This document shows positions 25,474 through 35,676 of a DNA stretch of 64,000 bases, piece after piece; positions within the stretch are counted from its first letter, which is position 1, and each line of letters begins with the position of its first letter. The notes below the pieces were generated by a model. It was not told the origin of the DNA, did no database searches, and worked only from the letters and a program-made list of their open reading frames with translations. Both the position numbers and the translations under genes were made by a program. This DNA comes from an uncultured Opitutia bacterium (lineage in GTDB: Bacteria > Verrucomicrobiota > Verrucomicrobiia > Opitutales > Opitutaceae), in NCBI GenBank assembly GCA_903877135.1, contig CAIRCN010000058.1, positions 1 to 64,000 of the forward strand, read 5' to 3'.

Positions 25474-26601
25474 ATGCAAAGCCCCCCGTCCGCCAATGTG
25501 CTGCTTGATGACGCGCCACGCCGCGAACGGGCGAAAGGACGGCTTTATGTCACGTGCCAGATGGGGGGATGGATGTTCTTTCTTCTGCTCCAGTTAGTGT
25601 TCGCCAAGGCCTTCAGCAGTTCCGATTCGGCGGAGCGCCAGCCAAATTATTGGGGCGTCGTGCAGGTCATTGCCACCGGTCTGCTCCTGACGCACTACAC
25701 TAGGCCGTATATGGCTCGCTGGGGCTGGAAGAACCTCGGCTGGAGGCCGCTGGTCCCGCGCATTCTTGCGCTGAGTTTGGTGCTGGCGTTTATTTGGTGC
25801 GTGCTCGGCTTCGGGTGGCAGTTCGGTGTGTTGTGCGACACCTGGCCCAAGAAATACCATCCGCTGCTGTTGATCTCCGTCAACTGGATCCAAGGTGCGA
25901 TCATGCTCTTCGGCTGGCTGTGCCTCTATTTTTTCTACCATCTGTTTGACCGATTCAACAGGCTCGAGATCGAGCGGCTCCGGCTCGGCACTTCGGTCAA
26001 GGAGGCCGAGTTGCGCGCGCTCAAGGCCCAGGTCAACCCGCACTTCATCTTCAACTCGCTCAACTCCGTCCGCGCCCTGATTGACGAGGATCCCGCTCGC
26101 GCCCGCCAGTCTGTCACGCAGTTGGCGAACCTGCTCCGCTACTCGCTCCAGAGCGGGCAGCTCGAAACGGTGCCCTTCGAGGAAGAGCTGCGCGTCGTCA
26201 ACGACTACCTCGCGCTCGAGCAGGTGCGCCACGAGGAGCGCCTGCGCGTGCGGCTCGACATCGCGCCCGACACCCTCATGCTGCCCGTGCCGCCGATGCT
26301 GCTCCAAACGTTGGTGGAGAACGCCGTGAAATACGGCATCTCTGCCCGCCCCGAGGGCGGGGAAATCGTGATCATTGCGCGGCGCGAAAGCGAGTCGCTC
26401 CGCCTACAGGTGACCAATCCCGGCGAACTCGCCACCGACGCCACCCGCAGCCGGGTTTCCTCGACCGGCGTGGGGCTGCGCAACGCCGCGGAACGGCTAC
26501 GGTTGCTTTTTGGCGAGAGCGCCTCGCTGCGCCTTCGGGCGGATTCGCCGGCACTCGTCGTGGCCGAGGCCATCGTGCCGCTTCACCCCACCCGCGCGTG
26601 A
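25474..26601 (+). CDS. LytS-type sensor histidine kinase
   Basis: A 375-residue kinase from the ATG at 25474. Four hydrophobic segments occupy roughly the first 160 residues (GGWMFFLLLQLVFAKAF and others). The His_kinase motif is LKAQVNPHFIFNSLNSVRAL with the phospho-acceptor His, followed by a GHKL ATPase domain (LVENAVKYGI, GVGLRNAAERLRLLFG). This is the partner of the LytTR regulator 13 bp downstream. The order kinase, regulator, small peptide, NatA, NatB resembles the NatK-NatR control of natAB in Bacillus, so I infer that it senses a condition relieved by the exporter. It is divergent from the aminopeptidase. Confidence 0.92.
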   Translation: MQSPPSANVLLDDAPRRERAKGRLYVTCQMGGWMFFLLLQLVFAKAFSSSDSAERQPNYWGVVQVIATGLLLTHYTRPYMARWGWKNLGWRPLVPRILALSLVLAFIWCVLGFGWQFGVLCDTWPKKYHPLLLISVNWIQGAIMLFGWLCLYFFYHLFDRFNRLEIERLRLGTSVKEAELRALKAQVNPHFIFNSLNSVRALIDEDPARARQSVTQLANLLRYSLQSGQLETVPFEEELRVVNDYLALEQVRHEERLRVRLDIAPDTLMLPVPPMLLQTLVENAVKYGISARPEGGEIVIIARRESESLRLQVTNPGELATDATRSRVSSTGVGLRNAAERLRLLFGESASLRLRADSPALVVAEAIVPLHPTRA

Positions 26602-26614
26602 TCCGCCCGACACA

Positions 26615-27352
26615 ATGAAAGCCCTGCTCATCGACGACGAGCGCCTCGCGCGCAGCGAGCTCCGCCGGCTGCTGGCGGCTTTCCCCGACCTGCAGATTGT
26701 CGGGGAGGCGGCGAACGCCAAACAGGCGCGCGAACAGCTCGCCGCGCTCAAGCCGAGCCTCATCTTCCTCGACGTTCAGATGCCGGGCGAGACTGGCATG
26801 GAGCTGCTCGAGTCGCTCGAAGCGCCAGTCCCGCACGTGATTTTCACGACCGCCTACGACGAATTTGCGGTGAAGGCCTTTGAGTTGAACGCCCTCGACT
26901 ATCTGCTCAAGCCGGTCGATCCACCACGCCTCGCCGCAGCGATTGACAAGCTCCGGGCAAAACTCGCCGGCGCCAGCGCCGAAACCCATGCTGACAGACT
27001 GGCGGCGCGCGAGCGCCTTGCGGCCGAGGACAAGGTCTTCGTGCGCGAGGGCGACCGATGCTGGTTCGTCGAGGTGAAATCGATCCGTCTGCTGGAGAGC
27101 GAGGGCAACTACACCCGCGTGCATTTCGACACCGCCCAGCCTCAGCTCTTTCGGTCGCTCAATGCGATGGAAGAGCGGCTCGACCCAAAGTTTTTCTTTC
27201 GCGCGAACCGCCGCCAGATCATCAATCTCGCCTGGATCGACAAGATCGAGCCGTGGTTCAGCGGCGGCCTGCTGGTGTACCTCAAGGGCGGCGCCAAGAT
27301 CGAGCTCAGCCGCCGCCAGGCGCAGGAGTTCCGCGAGAAGATGAGCCTCTAA
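26615..27352 (+). CDS. LytTR-family response regulator
   Basis: A 245-residue regulator. The receiver (MKALLIDDERLARSEL, phospho-acceptor Asp in LIFLDVQMPGETG, TAYDEFAVKAFELNALDYLL) is joined to a C-terminal LytTR DNA-binding domain (VKSIRLLESEGNYTRVHF, FFRANRRQIINLAWIDKIE). It pairs with the upstream kinase. Probable targets are its own operon and the downstream transporter genes, by analogy with other LytTR systems; no binding site was identified with confidence. Confidence 0.93.
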   Translation: MKALLIDDERLARSELRRLLAAFPDLQIVGEAANAKQAREQLAALKPSLIFLDVQMPGETGMELLESLEAPVPHVIFTTAYDEFAVKAFELNALDYLLKPVDPPRLAAAIDKLRAKLAGASAETHADRLAARERLAAEDKVFVREGDRCWFVEVKSIRLLESEGNYTRVHFDTAQPQLFRSLNAMEERLDPKFFFRANRRQIINLAWIDKIEPWFSGGLLVYLKGGAKIELSRRQAQEFREKMSL

Positions 27353-27363
27353 AAATTACCCCT

Positions 27364-27522
27364 ATGACCAAGACAACCTTCTCACGTTTCAACCTCGATG
27401 GCGTTGTAACCGGCCTAGGCATCGGTGTCGCCCTGACCGCCGCGCTCGGTCCGGCGCTCGGCATTCCCATCGGTATCGGCCTCGCAATCGTGTTCGGTCT
27501 GGCTGTCCGACGGAAATGCTGA
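27364..27522 (+). CDS. Small Gly/Ala-rich membrane protein of the transporter operon
   Basis: A 52-residue protein between the regulator (11 bp) and the ABC ATPase (12 bp). After a short polar head (MTKTTFSRFNLDGVV) it forms one long hydrophobic hairpin (TGLGIGVALTAALGPALGIP and on) and ends in RRKC. A ribosome binding site precedes neither end strongly, but the frame, spacing and amphipathic pattern fit a real gene. It may be an accessory membrane peptide of the NatAB-like exporter. No family name is known to me. Confidence 0.65.
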   Translation: MTKTTFSRFNLDGVVTGLGIGVALTAALGPALGIPIGIGLAIVFGLAVRRKC

Positions 27523-27534
27523 AAGGACGACTCC

Positions 27535-28278
27535 ATGATCGAAGCTCACAACCTGACGAAAACTTTCCGCGACAAGAAGCGCGGCACGATTCGCGCGGCC
27601 GACAATATCTCCTTTCGCGTCCAGCCGGGCCAGATCTACGGCCTGCTCGGCGCCAACGGCGCGGGTAAGACCACCACACTCCGCCTGCTCGCCACGCTGC
27701 TTTCGCCAACGGATGGCGGCGCGACGGTCGCGGGTTTCGACGTCGCCCGCGAGCCGGAGAAAGTCCGCGCCAATGTCGGCTTCCTCGCCGCCTCCACCGC
27801 GCTTTACGCGCGCCTCACTGCCCGCGAGATGATCGCCTATTTTGGCCGGTTGAATGGCATGACCGACGATGCTGTGCGTGTGCGCATCAAGCAGATCTCG
27901 GCCGAACTCGACATGGATGATTTCCTCGACCGGCGCTGCGACAAGTTCTCCACCGGCATGAAGCAGAAAACATCCATCGCCCGCACGCTTGTGCACGACC
28001 CGGCGGTGATGATCTTCGACGAGCCAACGCTCGGACTCGACGTGATGACGGCGCGCGCGATCGTGAAATTCGTCCGCGACTGCCGCGCCCGCGGCAAGAC
28101 GGTTATCTACTCGACGCACGTCATGAGCGAGGTCGAGAAACTCTGCGACGTCATCGGCATCATCCACGACGGCAAACTGCTGGCCGAGGGCACGCTGGCC
28201 GACCTGCGCGTCCGCCACAGTGAACAGGACATGGAGGAGATTTTCGTGAAGATCGTCGGCGGGGAGGGCACGAAATGA
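27535..28278 (+). CDS. ABC transporter ATPase, NatA-like
   Basis: A 247-residue ATPase. Walker A is [14 protein letters not shown], the signature motif [13 protein letters not shown] and Walker [13 protein letters not shown], followed by a switch His in [10 protein letters not shown]. It belongs to the exporter subgroup with NatA and CcmA-type proteins. The last four bases overlap the permease start (ATGA), so it is translationally coupled to it. Upstream are a LytTR two-component system and a 52-aa membrane peptide. The transported substrate is not established; Na+ efflux is suggested by family only. Confidence 0.93.
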   Translation: MIEAHNLTKTFRDKKRGTIRAADNISFRVQPGQIYGLLGANGAGKTTTLRLLATLLSPTDGGATVAGFDVAREPEKVRANVGFLAASTALYARLTAREMIAYFGRLNGMTDDAVRVRIKQISAELDMDDFLDRRCDKFSTGMKQKTSIARTLVHDPAVMIFDEPTLGLDVMTARAIVKFVRDCRARGKTVIYSTHVMSEVEKLCDVIGIIHDGKLLAEGTLADLRVRHSEQDMEEIFVKIVGGEGTK

Positions 28279-29522
28279 ACTGGAGCAACATCGTTACGGT
28301 TTACCTGAAGGAGCTGAAGGATTCGCTGCGCGATCGCCGCACGCTGATGTCCACGATAATCATTCCGGCGCTCGTGATGCCGTTGCTGACCTTTGGCGTC
28401 GGAAAAGTTATGTCGGTCGTCATGAAAAAGGCGCAGGAGGATATCCCAACGGTGGCGATTCTGGGCGGCACAGACTCGCCCGCGGTGGTGACGGCGCTGA
28501 AAAAATCTCCCAAGCTCCGTGTCGTCGCGTCTCCGATGGATTGGAAACAGGCCATCGGAGATAAGAAACTCCGTGTGGCCGTGGAAATTCCTCCGGGCTT
28601 TGAGGCGGGGCTGAAAGCCGGATCGGCGCCGTCGGTGAAAGTCTTCAATTACACGGGCGAACTCAAATCCGAGAATGGCACCCGGGTGGTGGAGCGGTTT
28701 CTCATCGATCTGCGCGACCAGACCATTGCCGATCGCCTCGCCGAGCATTCGCTGCCGAAGACACTGGCCCGGCCGTTCGAATTCAAACGCGAAAACGTCG
28801 CGCCCCCCGAGAAAGTCGGCGGCAATCTCTTTGGCGGCTTCGTGCCGTATCTCATCATCATTCTCTGCTTCAGCGGCGCGATGTATCCCGCGATGGACCT
28901 GACCGCGGGCGAGAAGGAGCGCGGCACGATGGAAACACTGCTTTGCAGTCCGGTGGCGCGGGTGGACATCGTGCTGGGAAAATTCCTGATGGTGCTCACG
29001 GGCTCGCTCTCGGCGATGTGTTTCATGCTGGTTTCCATGGGTGCCACGGCGGCGATCGGTGGCTCGCTGATGATGGGTGGCGGCGGTGCTGCCACGAAGG
29101 TCGGCATCGGGGCAGCCACGCCAGCGCGTGCCACCATGGACGTGATACCGATGATCGATCCGCTGGGCCTGGTCGGAGTGCTGGCGATGGTGTTTCCGGT
29201 GGCCGTGATGTTTTCCGCGGTGGCCTTCACGGTCGCGCTTTTTGCGAAGAGCTACAAGGAAGCCCAAAGCTACCTCGCGCCGATGATGATAGTCGTGATC
29301 ATGCCGGCCGTGGTCGGCATGCTGCCCGGCATCGATCTGAACGCCCGCCTCGCCCTCGTGCCGCTGCTCAACCTCTCGCTCGTCTGCAAGGAGATGCTTT
29401 CCGGCGTGTGGCACTGGGACTATATCGCGCTCATCTTCGGTTCGTCGTGCGTCTATGCCGCGGTGGCGCTCGCGCTCGCCGTGCGGATGTTCAGCCGCGA
29501 AGATGTGATCTTCCGCGCCTAA
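28275..29522 (+). CDS. ABC-2 type permease, NatB-like
   Basis: A 415-residue permease. One N-terminal helix follows VTVYLKELKDSLRDRRTLM, the usual NatB opening, then a large extracytoplasmic domain of about 150 residues. A cluster of five or six helices begins PYLIIILCFSGAMYPAMDLT and includes EKERGTMETLLCSPV, the family-diagnostic coupling region. A short Gly/Met/Ala-rich loop (around residues 260-280) is unusual. It forms an exporter with the NatA-like ATPase. An operon with the upstream LytS/LytTR genes is likely because no terminator separates them. Confidence 0.9.
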   Translation: MNWSNIVTVYLKELKDSLRDRRTLMSTIIIPALVMPLLTFGVGKVMSVVMKKAQEDIPTVAILGGTDSPAVVTALKKSPKLRVVASPMDWKQAIGDKKLRVAVEIPPGFEAGLKAGSAPSVKVFNYTGELKSENGTRVVERFLIDLRDQTIADRLAEHSLPKTLARPFEFKRENVAPPEKVGGNLFGGFVPYLIIILCFSGAMYPAMDLTAGEKERGTMETLLCSPVARVDIVLGKFLMVLTGSLSAMCFMLVSMGATAAIGGSLMMGGGGAATKVGIGAATPARATMDVIPMIDPLGLVGVLAMVFPVAVMFSAVAFTVALFAKSYKEAQSYLAPMMIVVIMPAVVGMLPGIDLNARLALVPLLNLSLVCKEMLSGVWHWDYIALIFGSSCVYAAVALALAVRMFSREDVIFRA

Positions 29523-29636
29523 CGGAGCTTCCGTCGGTAAAGAAATTTAAAAATTCGGCGGGTTTTGGTAAACGGCCGGTAAAATCCGGGCGCCCCCGTA
29601 GATTTTCCCCGCGGGAAAGGCTATACCGTGCGTGCG

Positions 29637-30230
29637 ATGCAATCCACCACACATAAACACATGACAACCTACCCAATGGCCGTCCACGGATTGAAACTTC
29701 CCCGCCGCAGTTCGACGGCAACCAAGGAGCCCTGGCAGACCGCTCCCGCGCAAGATGACCGCAACCTAACCGACGAGGGCGAGCGGCTGCGCGGGTGCGA
29801 AGCCAAGCTCCGGGAATACGAGGCGCGCCTGCAGGAATGGCAGGAACGGCTCGCCCGCGGCGACACCTCGTCCCCTGTCACGCTGTCCACCGCGCCGTTT
29901 GGCACCGGCCACGACCCCGCCACCGACGAGTTGGCCCTCCAAATCGCTTGGAAAAAACTCTACCGGGCGCGCGAACTGCTCGATGCCGAGATCGCGCACT
30001 TGCGGGACGAGCGGATGTCGGCGCAGGGCCGTGAGGCCGAGATTCAACGCCGGGAAAAGGCACTCGAACAGCGGGAACGGCAGTTGGCCGTGCGCGATCG
30101 TCTGCTCACCGAGGCCGAGGCGGCCGTCCCCGCCGCACCTCCTGCCCCGGTCAGGCAAACCTCACTGCTGGGCCAGTTCACGCAGGCGCCGTTTACCTTC
30201 GCACGCAACGTCCTCTCCGCAGCGAAGTAG
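29637..30230 (+). CDS. Coiled-coil protein, unknown
   Basis: A protein of about 197 residues. Two charged helical segments, ERLRGCEAKLREYEARLQEW near residue 50 and a longer one (LYRARELLDAEIAHLRDERM to RRREKALEQRERQLAVRDRL), predict coiled coils. The C terminus is Pro/Ala-rich and ends FTQAPFTFARNVLSAAK. No signal peptide. The start is uncertain: GTG 29628, ATG 29637 and ATG 29661 are all in frame; the last would remove a His-rich N terminus. No family recognised; cytoplasmic filament or scaffold roles are only a possibility. Confidence 0.6.
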   Translation: MQSTTHKHMTTYPMAVHGLKLPRRSSTATKEPWQTAPAQDDRNLTDEGERLRGCEAKLREYEARLQEWQERLARGDTSSPVTLSTAPFGTGHDPATDELALQIAWKKLYRARELLDAEIAHLRDERMSAQGREAEIQRREKALEQRERQLAVRDRLLTEAEAAVPAAPPAPVRQTSLLGQFTQAPFTFARNVLSAAK

Positions 30231-30349
30231 GCCGCTGCGAGGGGGCTCCGAGGGAAGCCAACCCGCAGGGCAACCGAAGGTCCTTCTCATGATCGAGGGT
30301 GGCACAGGCGCGGAGTGGTCCGGCGGTTTCCCGCTAGGGGGATTGCCTC
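30231..30349. other. Short gap before the BlaI operator region
   Basis: About 120 bp between the coiled-coil gene and the -35 hexamer of the next promoter. I see no gene, hairpin with a T-run, or repeat in it. Confidence 0.3.
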
Positions 30350-30394
30350 TTGACAGTTCCTACAGATGTAGGAATTACTGGTCTTACATCTGTA
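30350..30394 (+). promoter_or_regulatory. BlaI-type promoter with two palindromic operators
   Basis: A perfect -35 hexamer TTGACA (30350-30355) is followed by two perfect 10-bp palindromes, TACAGATGTA at 30361-30370 and TACATCTGTA at 30385-30394. Both fit the TACA-NN-TGTA core recognised by BlaI/MecI repressors, and their centres lie 24 bp apart. The BlaI-family gene and its M56 partner begin right after. Autorepression of the pair is therefore very likely. The -10 element is not obvious; AATTAC or ATTACT at 17-18 bp spacing is weak. Confidence 0.8.
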
Positions 30395-30400
30395 ATACTT

Positions 30401-30775
30401 ATTCCGCCGAAAATCTCCAACGCCGAGTGGGAAATCATGAATCGGGTCTGGGCTTCAAGCCCGATCACCGCGACGGAGGTGTTTGACGCCCTGCCGCACG
30501 ACAACGAGTGGAAACAGAAAACGGTGAACACTTTTCTGACGCGTCTCGTGGAGAAAGGCGTGCTAACGGTGGCGAAACAGGGACACGTCAACCTCTACTC
30601 CCCGCGACTGCGGCGTGAGGAGTGCGTGGCCAGCGAGAGCGAGTCGTTTTTGCAGCGCGTATACCAAGGCGCAGCCGGGCCGCTGTTGCTGCATTTTTGC
30701 GAGCAGGGCGACCTGAACGAGGCAGAGATCGCTGCGTTGCAGAAGCTGTTGCAGAAGAAGAAAGGGCGCTCATGA
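30401..30775 (+). CDS. BlaI/MecI-family transcriptional repressor
   Basis: A 124-residue winged-helix repressor if started at 30401. The conserved opening PPKISNAEWEIMNRVW matches the family, where the protein normally begins a residue or two before KISDAEWEVM. No ATG, GTG or TTG lies in that place; the codon is ATT, a rare start. TTG at 30350 would put both operators inside the gene and is unlikely. The rest (VFDALPHDNEWKQKTVNTFL, LVEKGVLTVAKQGHVNLYSP) is canonical. Its stop overlaps the M56 protease start by four bases (ATGA). The protease is expected to relay a signal that inactivates this repressor. Confidence 0.88.
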   Translation: MPPKISNAEWEIMNRVWASSPITATEVFDALPHDNEWKQKTVNTFLTRLVEKGVLTVAKQGHVNLYSPRLRREECVASESESFLQRVYQGAAGPLLLHFCEQGDLNEAEIAALQKLLQKKKGRS

Positions 30776-32649
30776 GCGCGCTCACGACGGCCTTTCTTGC
30801 AGTGGTCGCCATGTCCTGGCGGGCAGCGTTTCTGATTCTATTGCTCGTGGCCTTGCGGTTCATTTTTCGCCGGCAGATTCCGCCGGGTATGATGTTCTTG
30901 GGATGGCTGCTGCTAGCGGGATTGCTGCTGATGCCATTTCGCCTGCCGATGCCTTGGGACCCGCTGGGGCTAGGTAGAACGGCGAAGCTACGGCCAGCGG
31001 TGACGGCGGTGCGCTTTACGGAGGAGGTGCCATTAGCGGACCAGCCTGAAGTGCCGCACGCATATCGGTTGGAGCCGTCGAGCGCAGGGACGCTGGCCAG
31101 AATAGCGGAGCAGAATATTAATTTCGATGTTTTCGACGTGCAGGTAACAACGACGCGCGACTACGCGAGTGTCTGGGCGGAGATATGGCTGGCAGGCGTG
31201 GCCGGCCTGCTGGCGCTACGGATGATGGCGATGCTGCGGCTGCGGAGAAAATTGCGCAGTGTCCGTCTGCCGGTGACGACGGAACTCGCAGAAGCGGTGC
31301 GGCGGGGCTGTGCCGCGCTTGGCGTAACTCGCATTCCGGCGATCGTGGTCACGCCGTTGGTGTCGACTCCGGCGCTCTGTGGCGTCATCAGTCCGCAGTT
31401 GTTGTTCCCAGTCGGCTTGGCGGATAAGCTCTCCGGCGCGGAGCTGCGATGGGTCGTGTGGCACGAACTGGGGCATCTGCATCGTCGTGATCTTTGGGCG
31501 CAGGCATTGCTGCATGCAGCGTGCGCGGTGCATTGGTTCAATCCTGCGGTCTGGCTGGCCGCGCGGCTCGCCCGGCACGATTGCGAATTGGCCTGCGACG
31601 ATTTTGTGCTGCGCCGCGGCGGATCCGACGGCAGCGCCGACTACGGACACACCCTGCTCAAAGTGCTGTGCCGGTCGGGTGGCAAAGACCGCCTGCCTGC
31701 GGGCGTCGGCATGGTGGAAGGCAAGCGCCAGCTCTTCTCAAGGATTCATATGATCACAAATTACCGTCCCCAGACATTAGTCCGCACTTTCGCTGGCGTG
31801 GCGTTGCTCGCCGCATTTGCCGTCATTGGCTACACCGAGGAAGGGAAAACGCCAGCAACCACTACCGCCGTCGCTCCAACCACCCCAAAGTCGCCTGTGC
31901 GGAAGACGCCGGCAGAGCTCAAGGCAATGGCAGAAGCCGAGCGCGCCAAGATGGAAAAATGGGAGGCAGAGGCAAAAATCGTGCTGCGCACGATCGGCAC
32001 ACCCGGCGGCGTGCCCGTGGCGCTGTTTGATGTGAACGACGAGCCGTGCCTCGTGACGGAGGGGTTTGAGCTCGTGGCTTCCATGGTCACGGGGATCGAC
32101 GTTGAAAACAAACGGGTGACAGTCACACACCGAGATCAGTCGAAACGTGTCTTCGATTTAACCGATCCGCGGCCGGTGAAATTTCCCAGCTTCACGCCAG
32201 AAACGATCGACGCGATAATTGCGAGGCATCCTACTGTGCGACCCGAAGCCAGCATGTTGCCAGTCCCGGTGTTGATGGCTTGGAACTCAATCAATCGCGA
32301 GGGCAAGGAAGCTATTCTGCTCAATTATCTGCAAGGCGGTATGGTGATTGGAATTCGTAGCGGTCCGTTTGGCATGGGAGCATCCTCCTCATTTCTTTTC
32401 CAGAAGCAGATTTCCCAGAGAAGCCATGAAAGGATGAATGCCTTTCTCGCCAGTCTGACGCCTGAACAAAAGGCGGCATTCAAAGGCGGCGCGCAGATGG
32501 CGATCAGAATTACCGACGCGCCCGAGAAGCGGGAGGCGCAGATGGCAATCTCCCGCCAGCAGAAGACGGAGCAGGACAAGGTGGTCGCCGGGCTCTCACC
32601 CGTGCAGCGCAAGCTCTACGACGCGTGGCGAGGACCGGCGCGAAACTGA
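30772..32649 (+). CDS. BlaR1/MecR1-like M56 membrane metallopeptidase
   Basis: A 625-residue membrane protease coupled to the BlaI-type repressor. Helices at the N terminus (AVVAMSWRAAFLILLLVAL, MFLGWLLLAGLLLM) precede the zinc site VVWHELGHLHRRD with His231 and His235, and the M56 motif HWFNPAVWLAARLARHDCELACDDFVL. Another helix near residue 333-352 (FAGVALLAAFAVIGY) is followed by about 270 residues with no penicillin-binding serine motif. So it is not a beta-lactam receptor of the classical type; the C-terminal domain may sense something else. Substrate and signal are unknown. Confidence 0.9.
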   Translation: MSALTTAFLAVVAMSWRAAFLILLLVALRFIFRRQIPPGMMFLGWLLLAGLLLMPFRLPMPWDPLGLGRTAKLRPAVTAVRFTEEVPLADQPEVPHAYRLEPSSAGTLARIAEQNINFDVFDVQVTTTRDYASVWAEIWLAGVAGLLALRMMAMLRLRRKLRSVRLPVTTELAEAVRRGCAALGVTRIPAIVVTPLVSTPALCGVISPQLLFPVGLADKLSGAELRWVVWHELGHLHRRDLWAQALLHAACAVHWFNPAVWLAARLARHDCELACDDFVLRRGGSDGSADYGHTLLKVLCRSGGKDRLPAGVGMVEGKRQLFSRIHMITNYRPQTLVRTFAGVALLAAFAVIGYTEEGKTPATTTAVAPTTPKSPVRKTPAELKAMAEAERAKMEKWEAEAKIVLRTIGTPGGVPVALFDVNDEPCLVTEGFELVASMVTGIDVENKRVTVTHRDQSKRVFDLTDPRPVKFPSFTPETIDAIIARHPTVRPEASMLPVPVLMAWNSINREGKEAILLNYLQGGMVIGIRSGPFGMGASSSFLFQKQISQRSHERMNAFLASLTPEQKAAFKGGAQMAIRITDAPEKREAQMAISRQQKTEQDKVVAGLSPVQRKLYDAWRGPARN

Positions 32650-32714
32650 GTGAAATTGTTTGGCGGGCACCTGCGGGTTTGCAGCAGGAGGCGGAAACTG
32701 CCAGCGTCGTGCCC

Positions 32715-34022
<1,308 letters not shown>

Positions 34023-34076
34023 GCGCCGTCGCAAAATTCTCCGTGCGCCTCCGCAATCTGTGATTAAGTTTTTCCC

Positions 34077-35654
34077 ATGAACTGGTCCCGTTTCAAATCC
34101 CATTTCTACCACAGCACCGACCTCGGCGTTTCGCTCGACGTCTCTCGCATCCCGTTCCCCGACGAGTTCCTCGCCACCATGGCCCCGCGCATGGAAAAGG
34201 CGTTCGCGGACATGGCCGCGCTTGAAAAGGGTGCCATCGCCAACCCCGACGAGCGGCGTATGGTCGGCCACTACTGGCTCCGCGCCCCACACCTCGCGCC
34301 CACACCCGACTTGGCCGACAAAATCATCTCGACGCTTGCCGCGATCAAGGCCTTCGCCGCCCAAGTCCACGCCGGTGCCGTCGCCGGCCCCAAGGGCAAG
34401 TTCAAAAACCTCCTCGTCATCGGCATCGGCGGCTCCGCCCTCGGCCCGCAGTTCGTGAGCCACGCCCTCGGCGGGCCCCGCAAGGACAGGCTCTCCGTCG
34501 CGTTTCTCGACAACACCGACCCCGACGGCATCGACTACGTCCTCGCCGGCCTGCGCAGCCAGCTCGCCCGCACCCTCGTCGTCGTCATTTCAAAATCCGG
34601 CGGCACCGCCGAAACCCGCAACGGCATGCTCGAGACCATCGCCGTCTTCAAGGCCGCCGGGCTCGATTACACCAAGCACTTTGTCGCTGTCACCGGCATC
34701 GGCTCCAAGCTTGATGCCACAGCGGGGAGCGAAGGCTGGCTCGCACGCTTTCCCATGTGGGACTGGGTCGGTGGCCGCACCAGCGAACTCTGCGCGGTCG
34801 GCCTCCTTCCCGCCGCGCTCCAAGGTCTCGACATCCAGGCGATGCTCGACGGCGCCGCCGCGATGGACGCCGTCACGCGCACGCCGAGCATTGCGCAAAA
34901 CCCCGCCGCGCTCATGGCGCTCATGTGGTATTTCTCGACCGACGGCCGCGGCGCGAAGGACATGGTGGTCCTGCCCTACAAGGACCGCCTGCTCCTCTTC
35001 TCGCGCTACCTCCAGCAGCTCGTGATGGAATCGCTCGGCAAGGAACTCGACCTTCAAGGCCGCATCGTCAACCAAGGCCTCGCCGTTTACGGCAACAAGG
35101 GCTCGACCGACCAGCACGCCTACGTGCAGCAGCTCCGTGAAGGCGTGAACAATTTCTTCGTCACGTTCATCGAGGTGCTCCACGACCGCGACGCAAACAC
35201 CTCTCTCGAAGTCGAACCCGGCGTCACTGCCGGCGACTATCTCCAGGGTTTCCTCCTCGGCACGCGTGACGCACTCAGCGAGAAGGACCGCCACTCGGTC
35301 ACGATCACGTTGCGCAACGTCTCGCCGCGCTCGATCGGCATGCTCATCGCCCTTTACGAGCGCGTCGTCGGCCTCTACGCCTCGCTCATCAGCGTAAACG
35401 CCTACCACCAGCCCGGCGTCGAGGCCGGCAAGAAGGCCGCCGGCGGCGTGATCGCCCTCAAGCTCAAGCTCGTCGCGGCGCTGCGAGCAGCCCGCGACCA
35501 GTTGTTCACGGCGGAGGAACTCGCCGCACAAATTGGCGAACCCGAGCGCATCGAACTTGTTTTCAAGATTCTCGAACACCTCGCCGCCAACAAAGGCAGC
35601 GGCGTGAAAAAACGAAGCCGCCTGCCTTGGCACCACTCGCGCTACGGCCTGTGA
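34077..35654 (+). CDS. pgi: Glucose-6-phosphate isomerase
   Basis: A 525-residue glycolytic isomerase converting glucose-6-P to fructose-6-P. Motifs visible are [36 protein letters not shown], the active-site [18 protein letters not shown] and [19 protein letters not shown]. It ends [20 protein letters not shown], with the catalytic Lys/His region. Length suits the bacterial form. It could receive fructose-6-P from the NagB route encoded at 42 kb, though the genes are 7 kb apart. Confidence 0.95.
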   Translation: MNWSRFKSHFYHSTDLGVSLDVSRIPFPDEFLATMAPRMEKAFADMAALEKGAIANPDERRMVGHYWLRAPHLAPTPDLADKIISTLAAIKAFAAQVHAGAVAGPKGKFKNLLVIGIGGSALGPQFVSHALGGPRKDRLSVAFLDNTDPDGIDYVLAGLRSQLARTLVVVISKSGGTAETRNGMLETIAVFKAAGLDYTKHFVAVTGIGSKLDATAGSEGWLARFPMWDWVGGRTSELCAVGLLPAALQGLDIQAMLDGAAAMDAVTRTPSIAQNPAALMALMWYFSTDGRGAKDMVVLPYKDRLLLFSRYLQQLVMESLGKELDLQGRIVNQGLAVYGNKGSTDQHAYVQQLREGVNNFFVTFIEVLHDRDANTSLEVEPGVTAGDYLQGFLLGTRDALSEKDRHSVTITLRNVSPRSIGMLIALYERVVGLYASLISVNAYHQPGVEAGKKAAGGVIALKLKLVAALRAARDQLFTAEELAAQIGEPERIELVFKILEHLAANKGSGVKKRSRLPWHHSRYGL

Positions 35655-35676
35655 GACACCCGCCGTCTGTTTTTCG

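Noticed and set aside
23807-25597. A 596-codon frame opposite the M1 aminopeptidase
   Set aside because: The minus-strand gene has full zinc-protease motifs; the plus frame is its shadow.
28107-29414. A 435-codon His/Arg-rich frame opposite the NatB-like permease
   Set aside because: A shadow frame; composition unlike a protein, and the opposite strand has a coherent permease.
30350-30400. TTG start for the BlaI-family repressor
   Set aside because: It would place the -35 hexamer and both operators within the coding region and add residues unlike the family.
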